Shown: positions 13,619 to 21,109, numbered from the stretch's first letter. The stretch: DNA of 21,516 nucleotides from Clostridiaceae bacterium (GCA_018378255.1 JAGZXV010000085.1:1-21516); one strand, 5' to 3'. Notes: generated from the sequence alone by a model not told the origin. Numbers and translations: made by a program.

Positions 13619-15295
13619 TTATTTTGCTATCTTAAACGAACTCTTTAACGATACGATACGGTTAAATACCAGATGTTCCGGAGTGCTGTCTTTGCAGTCC
13701 ACACAGAAATATCCGTTGCGCACAAACTGGAAGCTGTCATAAGCCTTCACATCTGCAAAATTCGGCTCCACATAGCACTCTTTTAAAATGGTAAGGGAAT
13801 TGGGATTCAAATTCAGGCTGCCGTCTTCGTTCAGTTTTCCCTTTTCTTCATCCACAATGTTCTCATACAGCCTGCATTCCGCTGTCAGAGCAGTATCCGC
13901 TGCTACCCAGTGAATAGTTCCCTTTACCTTTCGTCCCTCAAATCCCGAACCGCTCTTAGTAGCAGGATCATAGGTACAATGCACCACCGTCACGTTGCCG
14001 TCTTCGTCTTTTTCACATCCTGTGCAGGTCACAAAATATGCGCTCATCAAACGGACTTCATTGCCCGGGAACAGGCGGAAATACTTCTTGACCGGCTCTT
14101 CCATAAAATCATCCCGCTCAATGTACAGCTCTCTGCCAAACGGTACGGTTCTGCTGCCCAGTTCAGGGTTTTCCAGGTTATTGGGCACTTCAAGTTCTTC
14201 CGTCTGCCCTTCCGGATAGTTGTCGATCACCAGCTTTACAGGATTTAAAACAGCCATCATTCTGGGCTTCTTTAACTTTAAGTCTTCCCGGATACAGTAC
14301 TCCAGCATAGCATAATCCACAGAGCTGTTGGCTTTTGAAACGCCCACCAGGTCTACGAACATGCGGATCGCTTCCGGAGTATATCCTCTTCTCCTGAGAG
14401 CGGCAATGGATACAAGGCGGGGATCATCCCAGCCGTCCACAATCTTATCTTCCACCAGTTTTTTAATATAACGTTTTCCCGTAACCACATTGGTCAGGTA
14501 TAATTTGGCGAATTCGATCTGGCGGGGAGGATTTTCAAACTCGCATTCCTTTACCACCCAGTCATAAAGCGGTCTGTGGTCTTCAAATTCCAGGGTACAG
14601 ATGGAATGGGTGATATTCTCAATGGCATCCTCAATCGGATGTGCGAAATCATACATGGGATAAATGCACCAGGCATCCCCTGTATTGTGATGGCTCATAT
14701 GCGCCACACGGTAAATGACCGGATCGCGCATGTTGATGTTCGGAGAGGCCATATCGATCTTCGCCCTGAGGACTTTCTCACCATCTTTATATTTTCCTTC
14801 CTTCATCTCCTCAAACAGTTTTAAGTTTTCTTCCACACTCCGCTCCCGGTACGGGCTTTCCTTACCAGGAGTTTTAAAATCTCCGCGGTATTCGCGGATC
14901 TCTTCTGCTGTCAGATCGCAGACAAATGCTTTTCCCTTCTTGATCAGGAAAACCGCACAGTCATACATCTGCTGGAAGTAATTGGAAGCAAAGAACAGCC
15001 GGTCTTCATAATCCGCACCCAGCCACTTCACATCTTCTTTAATCGATTCCACAAATTCCACCTTCTCCTTGGTCGGATTGGTGTCGTCAAACCTTAAATT
15101 AAATTTTCCGCCGTACTTCTGGGCGAGTCCAGAGTTTAAAAGGATGGATTTGGCATGTCCGATATGCAGATATCCATTGGGTTCCGGTGGGAAACGGGTC
15201 TGTACGTGGTTATAAACACCCTCAGCCAGATCCTTATCTATCTCCTGTTCAATAAAGTTTTTAGAAACATTTTCTAACGCTTTATTCTCTTCCAT
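13619..15295 (-). CDS. glnS: Glutaminyl-tRNA synthetase
   Basis: Class I synthetase joining glutamine to tRNA-Gln. The 558-residue length is typical. The HIGH motif is HIGH (residues 44-47) within PPEPNGYLHIGHAKS; RFDDTNPTKE (about 69-78), the WDDPR block and the LRRRGYT block follow as in bacterial GlnRS, then the beta-barrel anticodon-binding domain to the end. The KMSKS loop, VMSKR in E. coli, reads VVTGKR here (T272-G273-K274-R275), which is unusual. I choose the ATG at 15295, with GGAGG 6-7 bases upstream, rather than 15334. It is divergent from ldh. GluRS is excluded by the overall GlnRS-type blocks, including the C-terminal region. Confidence 0.95.
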   Translation of the reverse strand: MEENKALENVSKNFIEQEIDKDLAEGVYNHVQTRFPPEPNGYLHIGHAKSILLNSGLAQKYGGKFNLRFDDTNPTKEKVEFVESIKEDVKWLGADYEDRLFFASNYFQQMYDCAVFLIKKGKAFVCDLTAEEIREYRGDFKTPGKESPYRERSVEENLKLFEEMKEGKYKDGEKVLRAKIDMASPNINMRDPVIYRVAHMSHHNTGDAWCIYPMYDFAHPIEDAIENITHSICTLEFEDHRPLYDWVVKECEFENPPRQIEFAKLYLTNVVTGKRYIKKLVEDKIVDGWDDPRLVSIAALRRRGYTPEAIRMFVDLVGVSKANSSVDYAMLEYCIREDLKLKKPRMMAVLNPVKLVIDNYPEGQTEELEVPNNLENPELGSRTVPFGRELYIERDDFMEEPVKKYFRLFPGNEVRLMSAYFVTCTGCEKDEDGNVTVVHCTYDPATKSGSGFEGRKVKGTIHWVAADTALTAECRLYENIVDEEKGKLNEDGSLNLNPNSLTILKECYVEPNFADVKAYDSFQFVRNGYFCVDCKDSTPEHLVFNRIVSLKSSFKIAK

Positions 15296-15409
15296 AATTT
15301 TCCTCCATTGCTGCTGCCCGCTTTGGGACATCATTAATAATAGCTAATCATATCATATTTCCTTTATTTAGAAAAGGGTTTTATGCGAATGTTCTTATCT
15401 AAAAGTTGA

Positions 15410-15415
15410 TACACT
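15410..15415 (+). promoter_or_regulatory. Extended -10 promoter of ldh
   Basis: TGATACACT provides an extended -10 (TGN-TACACT) about 30 bases upstream of the ldh start. No strong -35 is seen at 17 bases. Confidence 0.4.
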
Positions 15416-15444
15416 AATAAAAAGACCGGAAAGGAGTTCTAAAT

Positions 15445-16392
15445 ATGAAAATAGATAAACGAAAAGTAGTTTTAGTGGGAACCGGAATGGTGGGCATGAG
15501 CTATGCCTATTCTCTTCTGAACCAGAATGTATGCGACGAACTGGTGCTGATCGACATTGACAAAAAGAGGGCGGAAGGAGAGGCCATGGATTTAAACCAC
15601 GGTCTTGCATTTTCCGGTTCCAATATGAGAATCTATGCCGGAGACTACAGCGACTGCCGGGACGGCGATATCGTGGTAATCAGCGCCGGCGTGGCCCAAA
15701 AGCCGGGAGAAACCAGGCTGGATCTTTTAAAGCGCAATGCGGCGGTCTTCCGCTCTATCGTGGAACCTGTGGTATCATCCGGTTTTAACGGCATTTTTCT
15801 GGTAGCTACTAATCCGGTAGATATTATGACCCGGATGGTATATACTTTATCCGGATTTAATCCAAGAAGAGTTTTAGGAAGCGGAACCGCCCTCGATACG
15901 GCCAGGCTCCGTTATCTGCTTGGAGACTATCTGAAAGTCGATCCCCGCAATGTGCACGCCTATGTGATGGGAGAACACGGAGACAGTGAATTTGTTCCCT
16001 GGAGCCAGGCCATGCTGGCAACCAAACCCATTTTAGAGCTGTGCAGGGACGAACAGAATAATTGTAAAACCGAAGATCTGGAAACAATCTCTGATGAGGT
16101 GAGAGGAGCCGCTTACAAAATCATTGAAGCCAAAAAGGCCACTTATTATGGAATCGGCATGGCTTTAACCAGAATCACAAAGGCGATTCTGGGAGATGAA
16201 AACAGCGTTCTGACCGTCTCCGCCCTGCTCTGCGGTGAATATGGCCAGACCGATGTATTCACCGGGGTTCCCTGTATCATCAACCAAAATGGAATTCAGC
16301 GGATTTTAAAACTTTCGTTATCCGGGGAGGAACTAAAAAAACTGGATCAGTCCTGCTGCACCCTTAGGGACAGTTTCAGCCAGATTTTGTAA
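15445..16392 (+). CDS. ldh: L-lactate dehydrogenase
   Basis: NAD-dependent enzyme interconverting pyruvate and L-lactate, a fermentative redox sink in the cytoplasm. The 315-residue protein has the Rossmann loop VGTGMVGMSYAYSL (11-24), the coenzyme Asp in LIDID, and the substrate loop AGVAQKPGETRLDLL. There, Gln85 at the discriminating position marks lactate rather than malate specificity. The catalytic His178 lies in MGEHGDSEFVPWS, and DTARLRYLLG carries the substrate-binding Arg. The start has AAAGGAG 8 bases upstream. It is monocistronic, divergent from glnS, and followed by a nested stem structure at 16412-16501. Confidence 0.95.
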   Translation: MKIDKRKVVLVGTGMVGMSYAYSLLNQNVCDELVLIDIDKKRAEGEAMDLNHGLAFSGSNMRIYAGDYSDCRDGDIVVISAGVAQKPGETRLDLLKRNAAVFRSIVEPVVSSGFNGIFLVATNPVDIMTRMVYTLSGFNPRRVLGSGTALDTARLRYLLGDYLKVDPRNVHAYVMGEHGDSEFVPWSQAMLATKPILELCRDEQNNCKTEDLETISDEVRGAAYKIIEAKKATYYGIGMALTRITKAILGDENSVLTVSALLCGEYGQTDVFTGVPCIINQNGIQRILKLSLSGEELKKLDQSCCTLRDSFSQIL

Positions 16393-16411
16393 GAAGAAAA
16401 AAGAGGATAAA

Positions 16412-16501
16412 AACAAAGCCGCAAGATGGGCTTAATATTGGAAACAGCAGCATCCGGCCGCATAACCGCTTTCCAAATCCGCACATCAAAACGGCTTTGT
16501 T
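16412..16501. terminator. Nested stem structure between convergent ldh and MBL genes
   Basis: AACAAAGCCG (16412-16421) pairs with CGGCTTTGTT (16492-16501) over a 70-base interior that holds its own 7-bp stem (TTGGAAA 16438-16444 with TTTCCAA 16470-16476). On the minus strand TTTTTA follows the outer stem, and on the plus strand TTCTTA. It probably works as a two-way terminator, but it is larger than usual. Confidence 0.55.
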
Positions 16502-16525
16502 CTTAAAATAAAACTGATTTTTACA

Positions 16526-17323
16526 CTAAACGGAAATTGTAAGCCCTACCCCCACTTCTTCAATCGTAAGCCTTTCAGACATCTTTGTCTTTGCCTTCAA
16601 AGAAACGCAGTGGCAGGGATACATACGAAACGGAGGGATGCCGGCCAGATATTCGATGGTCTGGTCCAGCCGCTCATCCGCATCAAACAGATGAAAACCG
16701 CCGATGATCCCGGCAATTCTTTTTTCCCCGCAGACCTGCATGGCATATTCCACAATATTGCAGATCCCGCTGTGGGAACACCCGGTAATTATAAAAATGC
16801 CTTTTTCTGTCTTTAAGGCCAGTGCGGAATCATCCGTCACATAATCGCGTTGTCCGCCGCCCTTCTGCCCGACCGCCTTGCGTGCTTCAAATGAATAGAT
16901 ATCCGGAATCCTGCCTAAAAATATGCATCGTCCGGATATTTGAAACGGCTCCGTACAAGGTCTGTAAATGCCAGTCTTTTTCACTTCTTCTTCCGTCATA
17001 GGCGCGCCGATCCATTCCCCGTCATATAGTTTGGGTTCAAAACAGCCTGGATGGCATATAATTTGGACACCGGACAAGTCAAACCGCCTTTTTAAATGGT
17101 TCAGGCCATTGGTGTGGTCATTATGGCCGTGGGACAGCACAATATGGGTGATCTTTCCCAGGTCTATCCCCATCTTCTCTGCATTTGACAACAGGATGTC
17201 CGAATATCCGGTGTCAAACAGAATACGCAGGCCATCTATTTCGATGTAATAGCTGACCGCAGGTTCCCCCAAATAATAATGGTCTATGTAAGTATTGTTG
17301 TCCACGAGTACTTGCAGTTTCAA
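16526..17323 (-). CDS. MBL-fold metallo-hydrolase
   Basis: A 265-residue metallo-beta-lactamase-fold protein. The metal motif HxHxDH is visible as SHGHNDH (His65, His67, Asp69, His70). Further ligands are probably His in TGCSHSGICN and GGFHLF. The N-terminus, KLQVLVDNNTYIDHYYLGEPAVSYYIE by segments, is typical of the clostridial subgroup annotated near 7,8-dihydropterin-6-methyl-4-(beta-D-ribofuranosyl)-aminobenzene-5'-phosphate synthase. The real substrate is unknown. I place the start at a TTG at 17323, because GGAGAGGAG lies 6 bases before it and the product then begins like its relatives. A TTG at 17365 would overlap the upstream GNAT gene. The two genes are 26 bases apart and probably co-transcribed. 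Confidence 0.85.
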   Translation of the reverse strand: MKLQVLVDNNTYIDHYYLGEPAVSYYIEIDGLRILFDTGYSDILLSNAEKMGIDLGKITHIVLSHGHNDHTNGLNHLKRRFDLSGVQIICHPGCFEPKLYDGEWIGAPMTEEEVKKTGIYRPCTEPFQISGRCIFLGRIPDIYSFEARKAVGQKGGGQRDYVTDDSALALKTEKGIFIITGCSHSGICNIVEYAMQVCGEKRIAGIIGGFHLFDADERLDQTIEYLAGIPPFRMYPCHCVSLKAKTKMSERLTIEEVGVGLTISV

Positions 17324-17349
17324 TCTTATCTCCTCTCCATAAGCCCGCC

Positions 17350-17877
17350 TTACAATGTAATCCAATAAATGTTCACTGGTCTGCCGTCCGGATACGGCGT
17401 TGTCTTTTCCAGCCGGCCGCCGTTTTCTTCAATGGTCCTTCTGGATCCTTCATTGTCCTGATAGCATCCCAGCATGACTTTGGAAAGTCCAATACTCCTT
17501 GCATAGTCCAGTGCCAGACCCAGCATCTCAGTGGCATACCCCTTCCGGCGTTCCTGCGGCCTGACCGCATAGCCAATATGACCGCCATACCGGGTTAAAA
17601 ATTCATTTTCGATATTATGGCGGATATCGATCATTCCCACAATTCTGCCGTCACTTTTCCTCACCGCAAAAAAGGTTGAAGCGGGAACCCAGTCATCCAT
17701 CACCGTCTCAGGATCACTGTTTTTCCTGATCTGTTCCAGCCATTTTGAATACTCCATCTGATCCAGCAGCGCGCTTCCATTGATCACAGGCTCACCGTTA
17801 TCAAAAAACTCCTGCTTCATCTCCTCTGCGGCTTGTTTATGCAGCCCCAAAGGGCGGACAAGTTCCAGTTCGTTCAT
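17350..17877 (-). CDS. GNAT family N-acetyltransferase
   Basis: A 175-residue acetyl-CoA-dependent acetyltransferase. The diagnostic acetyl-CoA loop is HIGYAVRPQERRKGYATEML (RxxGYA pattern); FFAVRKSDGRIVGMIDIRH supplies the central strands, and the C-terminus has GCYQDNEGSRRTIEENGG, the usual Asn-x-x-Ser helix. It resembles RimJ/RimL-like and aminoglycoside-type small acetyltransferases. The acceptor is unknown. The start at 17877 (GGGGAA about 8 bases upstream) is preferred over an earlier in-frame start at 17985 that lies in AT-rich promoter DNA. It heads a two-gene unit with the MBL-fold hydrolase. A likely -10 (TATAAT) lies about 65 bases upstream on the minus strand. Confidence 0.9.
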   Translation of the reverse strand: MNELELVRPLGLHKQAAEEMKQEFFDNGEPVINGSALLDQMEYSKWLEQIRKNSDPETVMDDWVPASTFFAVRKSDGRIVGMIDIRHNIENEFLTRYGGHIGYAVRPQERRKGYATEMLGLALDYARSIGLSKVMLGCYQDNEGSRRTIEENGGRLEKTTPYPDGRPVNIYWITL

Positions 17878-18000
17878 AAAACCAGTTCCCCTTTCTGTCT
17901 CTTTTTTCAGCCATATCATGAAATTTAATCCGTAAATTATAACATATTTATTTTTATAAATATATATGTTGTAATAAAATTTCACGTAACTGAAAAATCT

Positions 18001-18029
18001 CCTGCCACAGGTTCCCCATCTGTGGCAGG
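18001..18029. terminator. Perfect 10-bp hairpin in the 17878-18183 gap
   Basis: CCTGCCACAG and CTGTGGCAGG form a perfect stem with a 9-base loop. On the minus strand it is followed by AGATTTTTC. No minus-strand gene ends just before it, so its purpose is unclear. The rest of this 306-base gap holds a 6-bp hairpin (18090-18104), a tandem AGCTTTTGTTTT repeat (about 18120-18146) and the peptide-gene promoter. Confidence 0.5.
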
Positions 18030-18160
18030 CCGGATCATTGATATGATTCCTGGTGCTCCGTTATTTTACAAAACACAGCGCGTCTTATGGCCTGTAAAAC
18101 AGGCATGGGATGTTTTTGCAGCTTTTGTTTTTATAGCTTTTGTTTTATGCATTATCCTGT

Positions 18161-18166
18161 TATAAT
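18161..18166 (+). promoter_or_regulatory. -10 box of the 30-residue peptide gene
   Basis: Exact TATAAT 17 bases before the peptide's start codon. This gives a very short leader, with only the Shine-Dalgarno between. The -35 (TTTTGT region) is weak. Confidence 0.5.
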
Positions 18167-18183
18167 TAAGTGAGGTGATTAAT

Positions 18184-18276
18184 ATGGCTGATATTTTAGA
18201 TTTTTTATTGGGCATTGGAGAAGTCTGTGTCAATCTTTGGAATGCATTTACAGGAAAAGGGCGGAGAAAGAAATAG
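18184..18276 (+). CDS. 30-residue amphipathic peptide, PSM/delta-toxin-like
   Basis: A short gene with an almost perfect Shine-Dalgarno, GAGGTGATT, 5 bases before ATG, a TATAAT just upstream and a terminator starting in its last codons. The peptide begins MADILDFLLGIGEV and ends WNAFTGKGRRKK. Polar or small residues fall at 3, 6, 10, 13, 17, 20 and 24, the 3-4 spacing of an amphipathic helix, while the other positions are mainly Ile, Leu, Phe, Val, Trp. The tail is strongly basic. The pattern and the C-terminal FTGK recall staphylococcal phenol-soluble modulins and delta-toxin, and type I toxins have a similar size. There is no signal peptide. Coding status is well supported; the function is inference. 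Confidence 0.65.
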   Translation: MADILDFLLGIGEVCVNLWNAFTGKGRRKK

Positions 18277-18289
18277 CCGCCCTTTTATC
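18256..18289. terminator. Terminator of the peptide gene, also usable by the binding-protein operon
   Basis: AAAGGGCGG and CCGCCCTTT form a 9-bp stem with a 12-base loop, followed by TATC on the plus strand. It overlaps the basic tail codons of the peptide gene. On the minus strand it lies about 18 bases after the stop of the substrate-binding protein gene. Confidence 0.75.
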
Positions 18290-18306
18290 ATCCTATATTC
18301 CTTACT

Positions 18307-19419
18307 TTATGGCTGATCCACCCCAATTTCGTCAAGGGCCTGTTTAAGATACTGTAATTTTACATACTCTTCTGGTGCCACATCATACTGAGGGTCCAAA
18401 AGTCCTGCATCCAAAAACATATCGTTCATCGTTTTATACCAGGAAAGCATAGTTTTGTCCTCTTCCAGCTTCCTCATTTCCTCAATGCTGATCCAATTTG
18501 TTTTTTCAGTTACCATAAAGGCTACATCATAGTCCGTATTAATATAATCAGCTACTTTTTGTACGGTATTTTCTATATTATTGTTGCGGTCATCGGTTCC
18601 CTGCAGCCATGCTTTTAAAAAACGGACTACCACATCTTCATTTTTTTCCAAAAACTTATTGGTAGTCACCCAGCTGTTGGTAAAAACCGCCTCCGGCAGA
18701 AAATCTTTAGAACCGCTTATGGTTATCACATTTTCTTTTCCCATATCTTTCCGGATTTGATCCGTATAAGGCACTTCAATTGATATGGCGTCAATCTGTC
18801 CTGTCATGAATGCCGTAACTTTGCCGGAAGCATCCATATTGATCATATTGACATCGGATTTTTTCATATCATTTAATTTCAAAGCCATGGATAAAACTAA
18901 TTCCGATGTGGTTCCGGCGGAAATCCCCACATTTTTCCCCTTGAGGTCTGTCATTTTATTGTATCCGCTGTCCGCCCTGACAAGTATTTCTCCACTGAGA
19001 TCCGTGCTGTCCAGGGCTATTATAGAACACTGTCCCTGAGGAGCAAATACATGAGCGCCGACTCCAAGATAACCGATATCTATGTCTCCCGACGCCATAG
19101 CCGCCAGTTCAGTGGCTCCTGAGGTAAATTGAACCAGTTCCACTTCCAGATTCTCGTCTTCAAAATAACCATTATCGATTGCGTTCAAAAGTCCGCCCAA
19201 TCCCACTACATGAGGATGATATGCAATCTTTATTTTTTTCATTTCTTTATTCCTACCGGGGTTCCCGCTTGTTTCTTCTTTCGTCTCCTTAGATATTTCC
19301 TGAACCTGTGTTGAGATATCTTTATCTTTTTCATTTTCTCCTTGTGCCAAAGAACCACATCCGGCTGCGGCAATTACTGCGATCCCCATCATTAACGATA
19401 AAATCACTTGTCTTTTCAT
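18307..19419 (-). CDS. ABC transporter substrate-binding lipoprotein, NMT1/SsuA-like
   Basis: A 370-residue binding protein of the nitrate/sulfonate/taurine and NMT1/THI5 group (periplasmic-binding type 2 fold). The signal peptide MKRQVILSLMMGIAVIAAAGC ends in a lipobox with Cys21, so it is lipid-anchored outside the membrane. A charged linker rich in Lys, Glu and Thr (about 22-60) precedes the binding domain, starting KIKIAYHPHVVGLGGLL. Family features are DLKGKNVGISAGTTSELVLS and GYFEDENLEVELVQF. I choose the ATG at 19419, with AAGGAGAGG about 6 bases upstream. It is the second gene after the UroD-family gene, 40 bases apart. No permease or ATPase gene is nearby, so it is an orphan. The ligand is unknown. 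Confidence 0.9.
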   Translation of the reverse strand: MKRQVILSLMMGIAVIAAAGCGSLAQGENEKDKDISTQVQEISKETKEETSGNPGRNKEMKKIKIAYHPHVVGLGGLLNAIDNGYFEDENLEVELVQFTSGATELAAMASGDIDIGYLGVGAHVFAPQGQCSIIALDSTDLSGEILVRADSGYNKMTDLKGKNVGISAGTTSELVLSMALKLNDMKKSDVNMINMDASGKVTAFMTGQIDAISIEVPYTDQIRKDMGKENVITISGSKDFLPEAVFTNSWVTTNKFLEKNEDVVVRFLKAWLQGTDDRNNNIENTVQKVADYINTDYDVAFMVTEKTNWISIEEMRKLEEDKTMLSWYKTMNDMFLDAGLLDPQYDVAPEEYVKLQYLKQALDEIGVDQP

Positions 19420-19459
19420 GTAACCTCTCCTTGTTCTTCCAAACATTACCTTTTCTGCT

Positions 19460-20419
19460 TCAGTAAATCCCTTCTTCTCTCCATATGCGGTTCATCAATT
19501 CATAACGTTTTAAATCGAGGCCGGCATAAATGCTGTTGGAGGTTGAAAATATATAACCGTAGTCCGGCATCCCTTCTTTCAAACAACGGCGAACCTCTTC
19601 AATCACTTCCGTTTCGCTCCCGGTCTGCAGCAGGCCACAGTTCACATTGCCAATCAGACAGATTTTTCCCCGGCATACCTTCTTTACCGTTTTCAAACTG
19701 ACACCTCCTTGAGGATCAATAGAATGCAGAGCGTCCGGACCGCAGTCTGTCAAACGGTCTAAAATCGGCATAATATTGCCGTCTGTGTGTTTAATCGCAA
19801 AAAAACCGAGTTCATGATAAGCGGCTATGATTTCCTTCAAATAGGGCCCTATGAATTCATCAAACTGGTCTGCTGTAAAAAACGGATTTTGGTTAAAACA
19901 GTAATCAGAACATAGAATAAATCCATCCAGCAGCCCCTTATGTTTTGAAAGTTCTTCCGCAAACTTTTTGTAATGCTCCATCATTTTATTTGTCTTTAAA
20001 TGGATTGCTTCCGGTTCTTCATACATCTGTACTGAAAAATCCATCATAGAATTGCCATCCGGGATTCCAGGTGTGGGATCGCCATGTACCATGAGGAAAT
20101 ACCGGTCACCCGAAAGTTCCCGGATCGTTTCCAATAATTCCACAGCAGCCTCAGCGCTTGTATTTCTCGGATGAACATGAATTGCGCTGTGATGATACTT
20201 TTTTGCAATTTTAATATAGGTCTCTGCCATATCAACTAAATGCATCCTGCGTTCGTTTTTTGACATTTGATCCCACTGATAATAATTACGGTATTTAGGG
20301 TGTATTTTTCCTATGGATTCCATCACAGGGAAAAATACAAGTTCAAAATGCGGCACATGCCCCTCAATCGGCTGGCATCGTAAAGCTTTTATAAATTTCT
20401 CCCTCGGCGTTGCCGCCAT
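19460..20419 (-). CDS. Uroporphyrinogen decarboxylase-family (UroD/MtaA-like) protein
   Basis: A 319-residue TIM-barrel protein of the UroD superfamily, which includes haem-pathway HemE and the corrinoid-dependent methyltransferases MtaA, MtbA and CmuA. Family blocks are KHTDGNIMPILDRL (210-223), DALHSIDPQGG and CLIGNVNCGLL. It lacks the RQAGRY motif of true HemE, so haem synthesis is unlikely. The zinc motif of MtaA-type enzymes is only partly kept: His211 and Cys261 are present but the expected Cys is Asp213. I choose the ATG at 20419, with GGAGGAGG about 6 bases upstream, over an in-frame start at 20587 that would read through both operators. It is first in a LacI-type regulated operon with a binding protein. 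Methyl-group transfer from an imported substrate is a reasonable guess. Confidence 0.85.
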   Translation of the reverse strand: MAATPREKFIKALRCQPIEGHVPHFELVFFPVMESIGKIHPKYRNYYQWDQMSKNERRMHLVDMAETYIKIAKKYHHSAIHVHPRNTSAEAAVELLETIRELSGDRYFLMVHGDPTPGIPDGNSMMDFSVQMYEEPEAIHLKTNKMMEHYKKFAEELSKHKGLLDGFILCSDYCFNQNPFFTADQFDEFIGPYLKEIIAAYHELGFFAIKHTDGNIMPILDRLTDCGPDALHSIDPQGGVSLKTVKKVCRGKICLIGNVNCGLLQTGSETEVIEEVRRCLKEGMPDYGYIFSTSNSIYAGLDLKRYELMNRIWREEGIY

Positions 20420-20520
20420 ATAGCCCTCCTCCTTTGCAAAAATTTTACAGCATCCAGATTCACCACTCACTCCATCCCCGCTCCCTCCTTTGCAAATTCC
20501 TTTCATTAAGTCTCTGTGAT

Positions 20521-20540
20521 TATAGAAAACGTTTTCTATA
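20521..20540. promoter_or_regulatory. LacI-family operator, perfect palindrome
   Basis: TATAGAAAACGTTTTCTATA is a perfect 20-bp palindrome with the central CG typical of LacI/GalR operators. It lies about 100 bases upstream of the UroD-family start and 59 bp (centre to centre) from a second copy. Confidence 0.8.
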
Positions 20541-20580
20541 ACTGCAGATATTCTCGTAGAATTCATTTTAAGCATCATAT

Positions 20581-20598
20581 ATAGCAAACGTTTTCTAT
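20581..20598. promoter_or_regulatory. Second LacI-family operator
   Basis: ATAGCAAACGTTTTCTAT is the same operator with one mismatch between its arms. It lies just downstream of the -10 box on the minus strand, so a bound repressor would block initiation. Two sites 59 bp apart allow a looped repressor. Confidence 0.75.
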
Positions 20599-20613
20599 TT
20601 TTTATATATACAG

Positions 20614-20640
20614 ATTATATCATTCGATGGTTTTTGTCAA
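20614..20640 (-). promoter_or_regulatory. Sigma-A promoter of the UroD/binding-protein operon
   Basis: TTGACA (20635-20640) and TATAAT (20614-20619) are both exact, but the spacer is 15 bases, shorter than the usual 17. The rest of the 368-base gap 20420-20787 is AT-rich with no gene seen. Confidence 0.65.
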
Positions 20641-20765
20641 GTTTTTTAGTATATTATTCTATATTATGTTTACTATTTAACTATTTTTTATGCATTTAGA
20701 CCTATATTTTATAGTTATCGTTTTCCATCATATGTAAATTTTTCCCAAATACCTGCATCAAGTCT

Positions 20766-20809
20766 ATGAACAAAAAAAGAGAAGCCTTTACGACTCCTCT
20801 TTCCCATAT
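20766..20809 (-). terminator. Terminator of the 54-residue protein gene
   Basis: AAAGAGGAG and CTTCTCTTT pair with one G-T pair around the stop codon region and are followed on the minus strand by TTTTTTTG. Confidence 0.65.
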
Positions 20810-20952
20810 ACATCTGTATCCTTTTCCTGTCTGAATGTATTCGGCCCTAAAAACTCGCCGTTATGCCAATAAGGGTTAAATGTCTCCACCTTCTTGGCCT
20901 GTTCTTCCAATTCCTTTGTGGATTCCTGTTTCCCTTGCTTTTCCTGTTTCAT
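20788..20952 (-). CDS. 54-residue hydrophilic protein of unknown function
   Basis: A short reading frame with GAGGTGATGAT, a near-ideal Shine-Dalgarno, 4-5 bases before ATG, and a terminator at its end. The product starts MKQEKQGKQESTKELEEQ, a highly charged helix, then has a distinct aromatic centre, FNPYWHNGEFLGPNTF, and an acidic tail. There are no membrane spans. The Shine-Dalgarno lies in a small stem (ATCATC/GATGAT, 20954-20970), which might restrain translation. I do not recognise the family. The conserved-looking centre suggests a real small protein, perhaps sporulation-related as many such clostridial ORFs are, but that is a guess. Confidence 0.65.
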   Translation of the reverse strand: MKQEKQGKQESTKELEEQAKKVETFNPYWHNGEFLGPNTFRQEKDTDVYGKEES

Positions 20953-21082
20953 TATCATCACCTCGATGATAGTATCCGCAATTTTAAAAAAAATATAACA
21001 TCTTTATCTTAGATTTTATACATAATAAAAACGTGACGGATCAGCCGGAATAACAACACGGGATGCAGCACAAAAAAGAAAA

Positions 21083-21108
21083 CCCCTAGTATATACTAGG
21101 GGTTCTAA
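21083..21108 (-). terminator. Terminator of tRNA-Thr
   Basis: ACCCCTAGTATATACTAGGGGT is close to a perfect palindrome, followed on the minus strand by TTTTCTTTTTT, just after the tRNA 3' end. Confidence 0.85.
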
Positions 21109-21109
21109 C

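Noticed and set aside
15296..15444. T-box leader upstream of glnS
   Set aside because: The gap is only 149 bases, shared with ldh, and I see no T-box sequence or antiterminator pair.
18087..18173. Cys/Phe-rich frame of 28 codons before the amphipathic peptide gene
   Set aside because: It is produced by the tandem AGCTTTTGTTTT repeat, has no Shine-Dalgarno and runs over the next gene's promoter.
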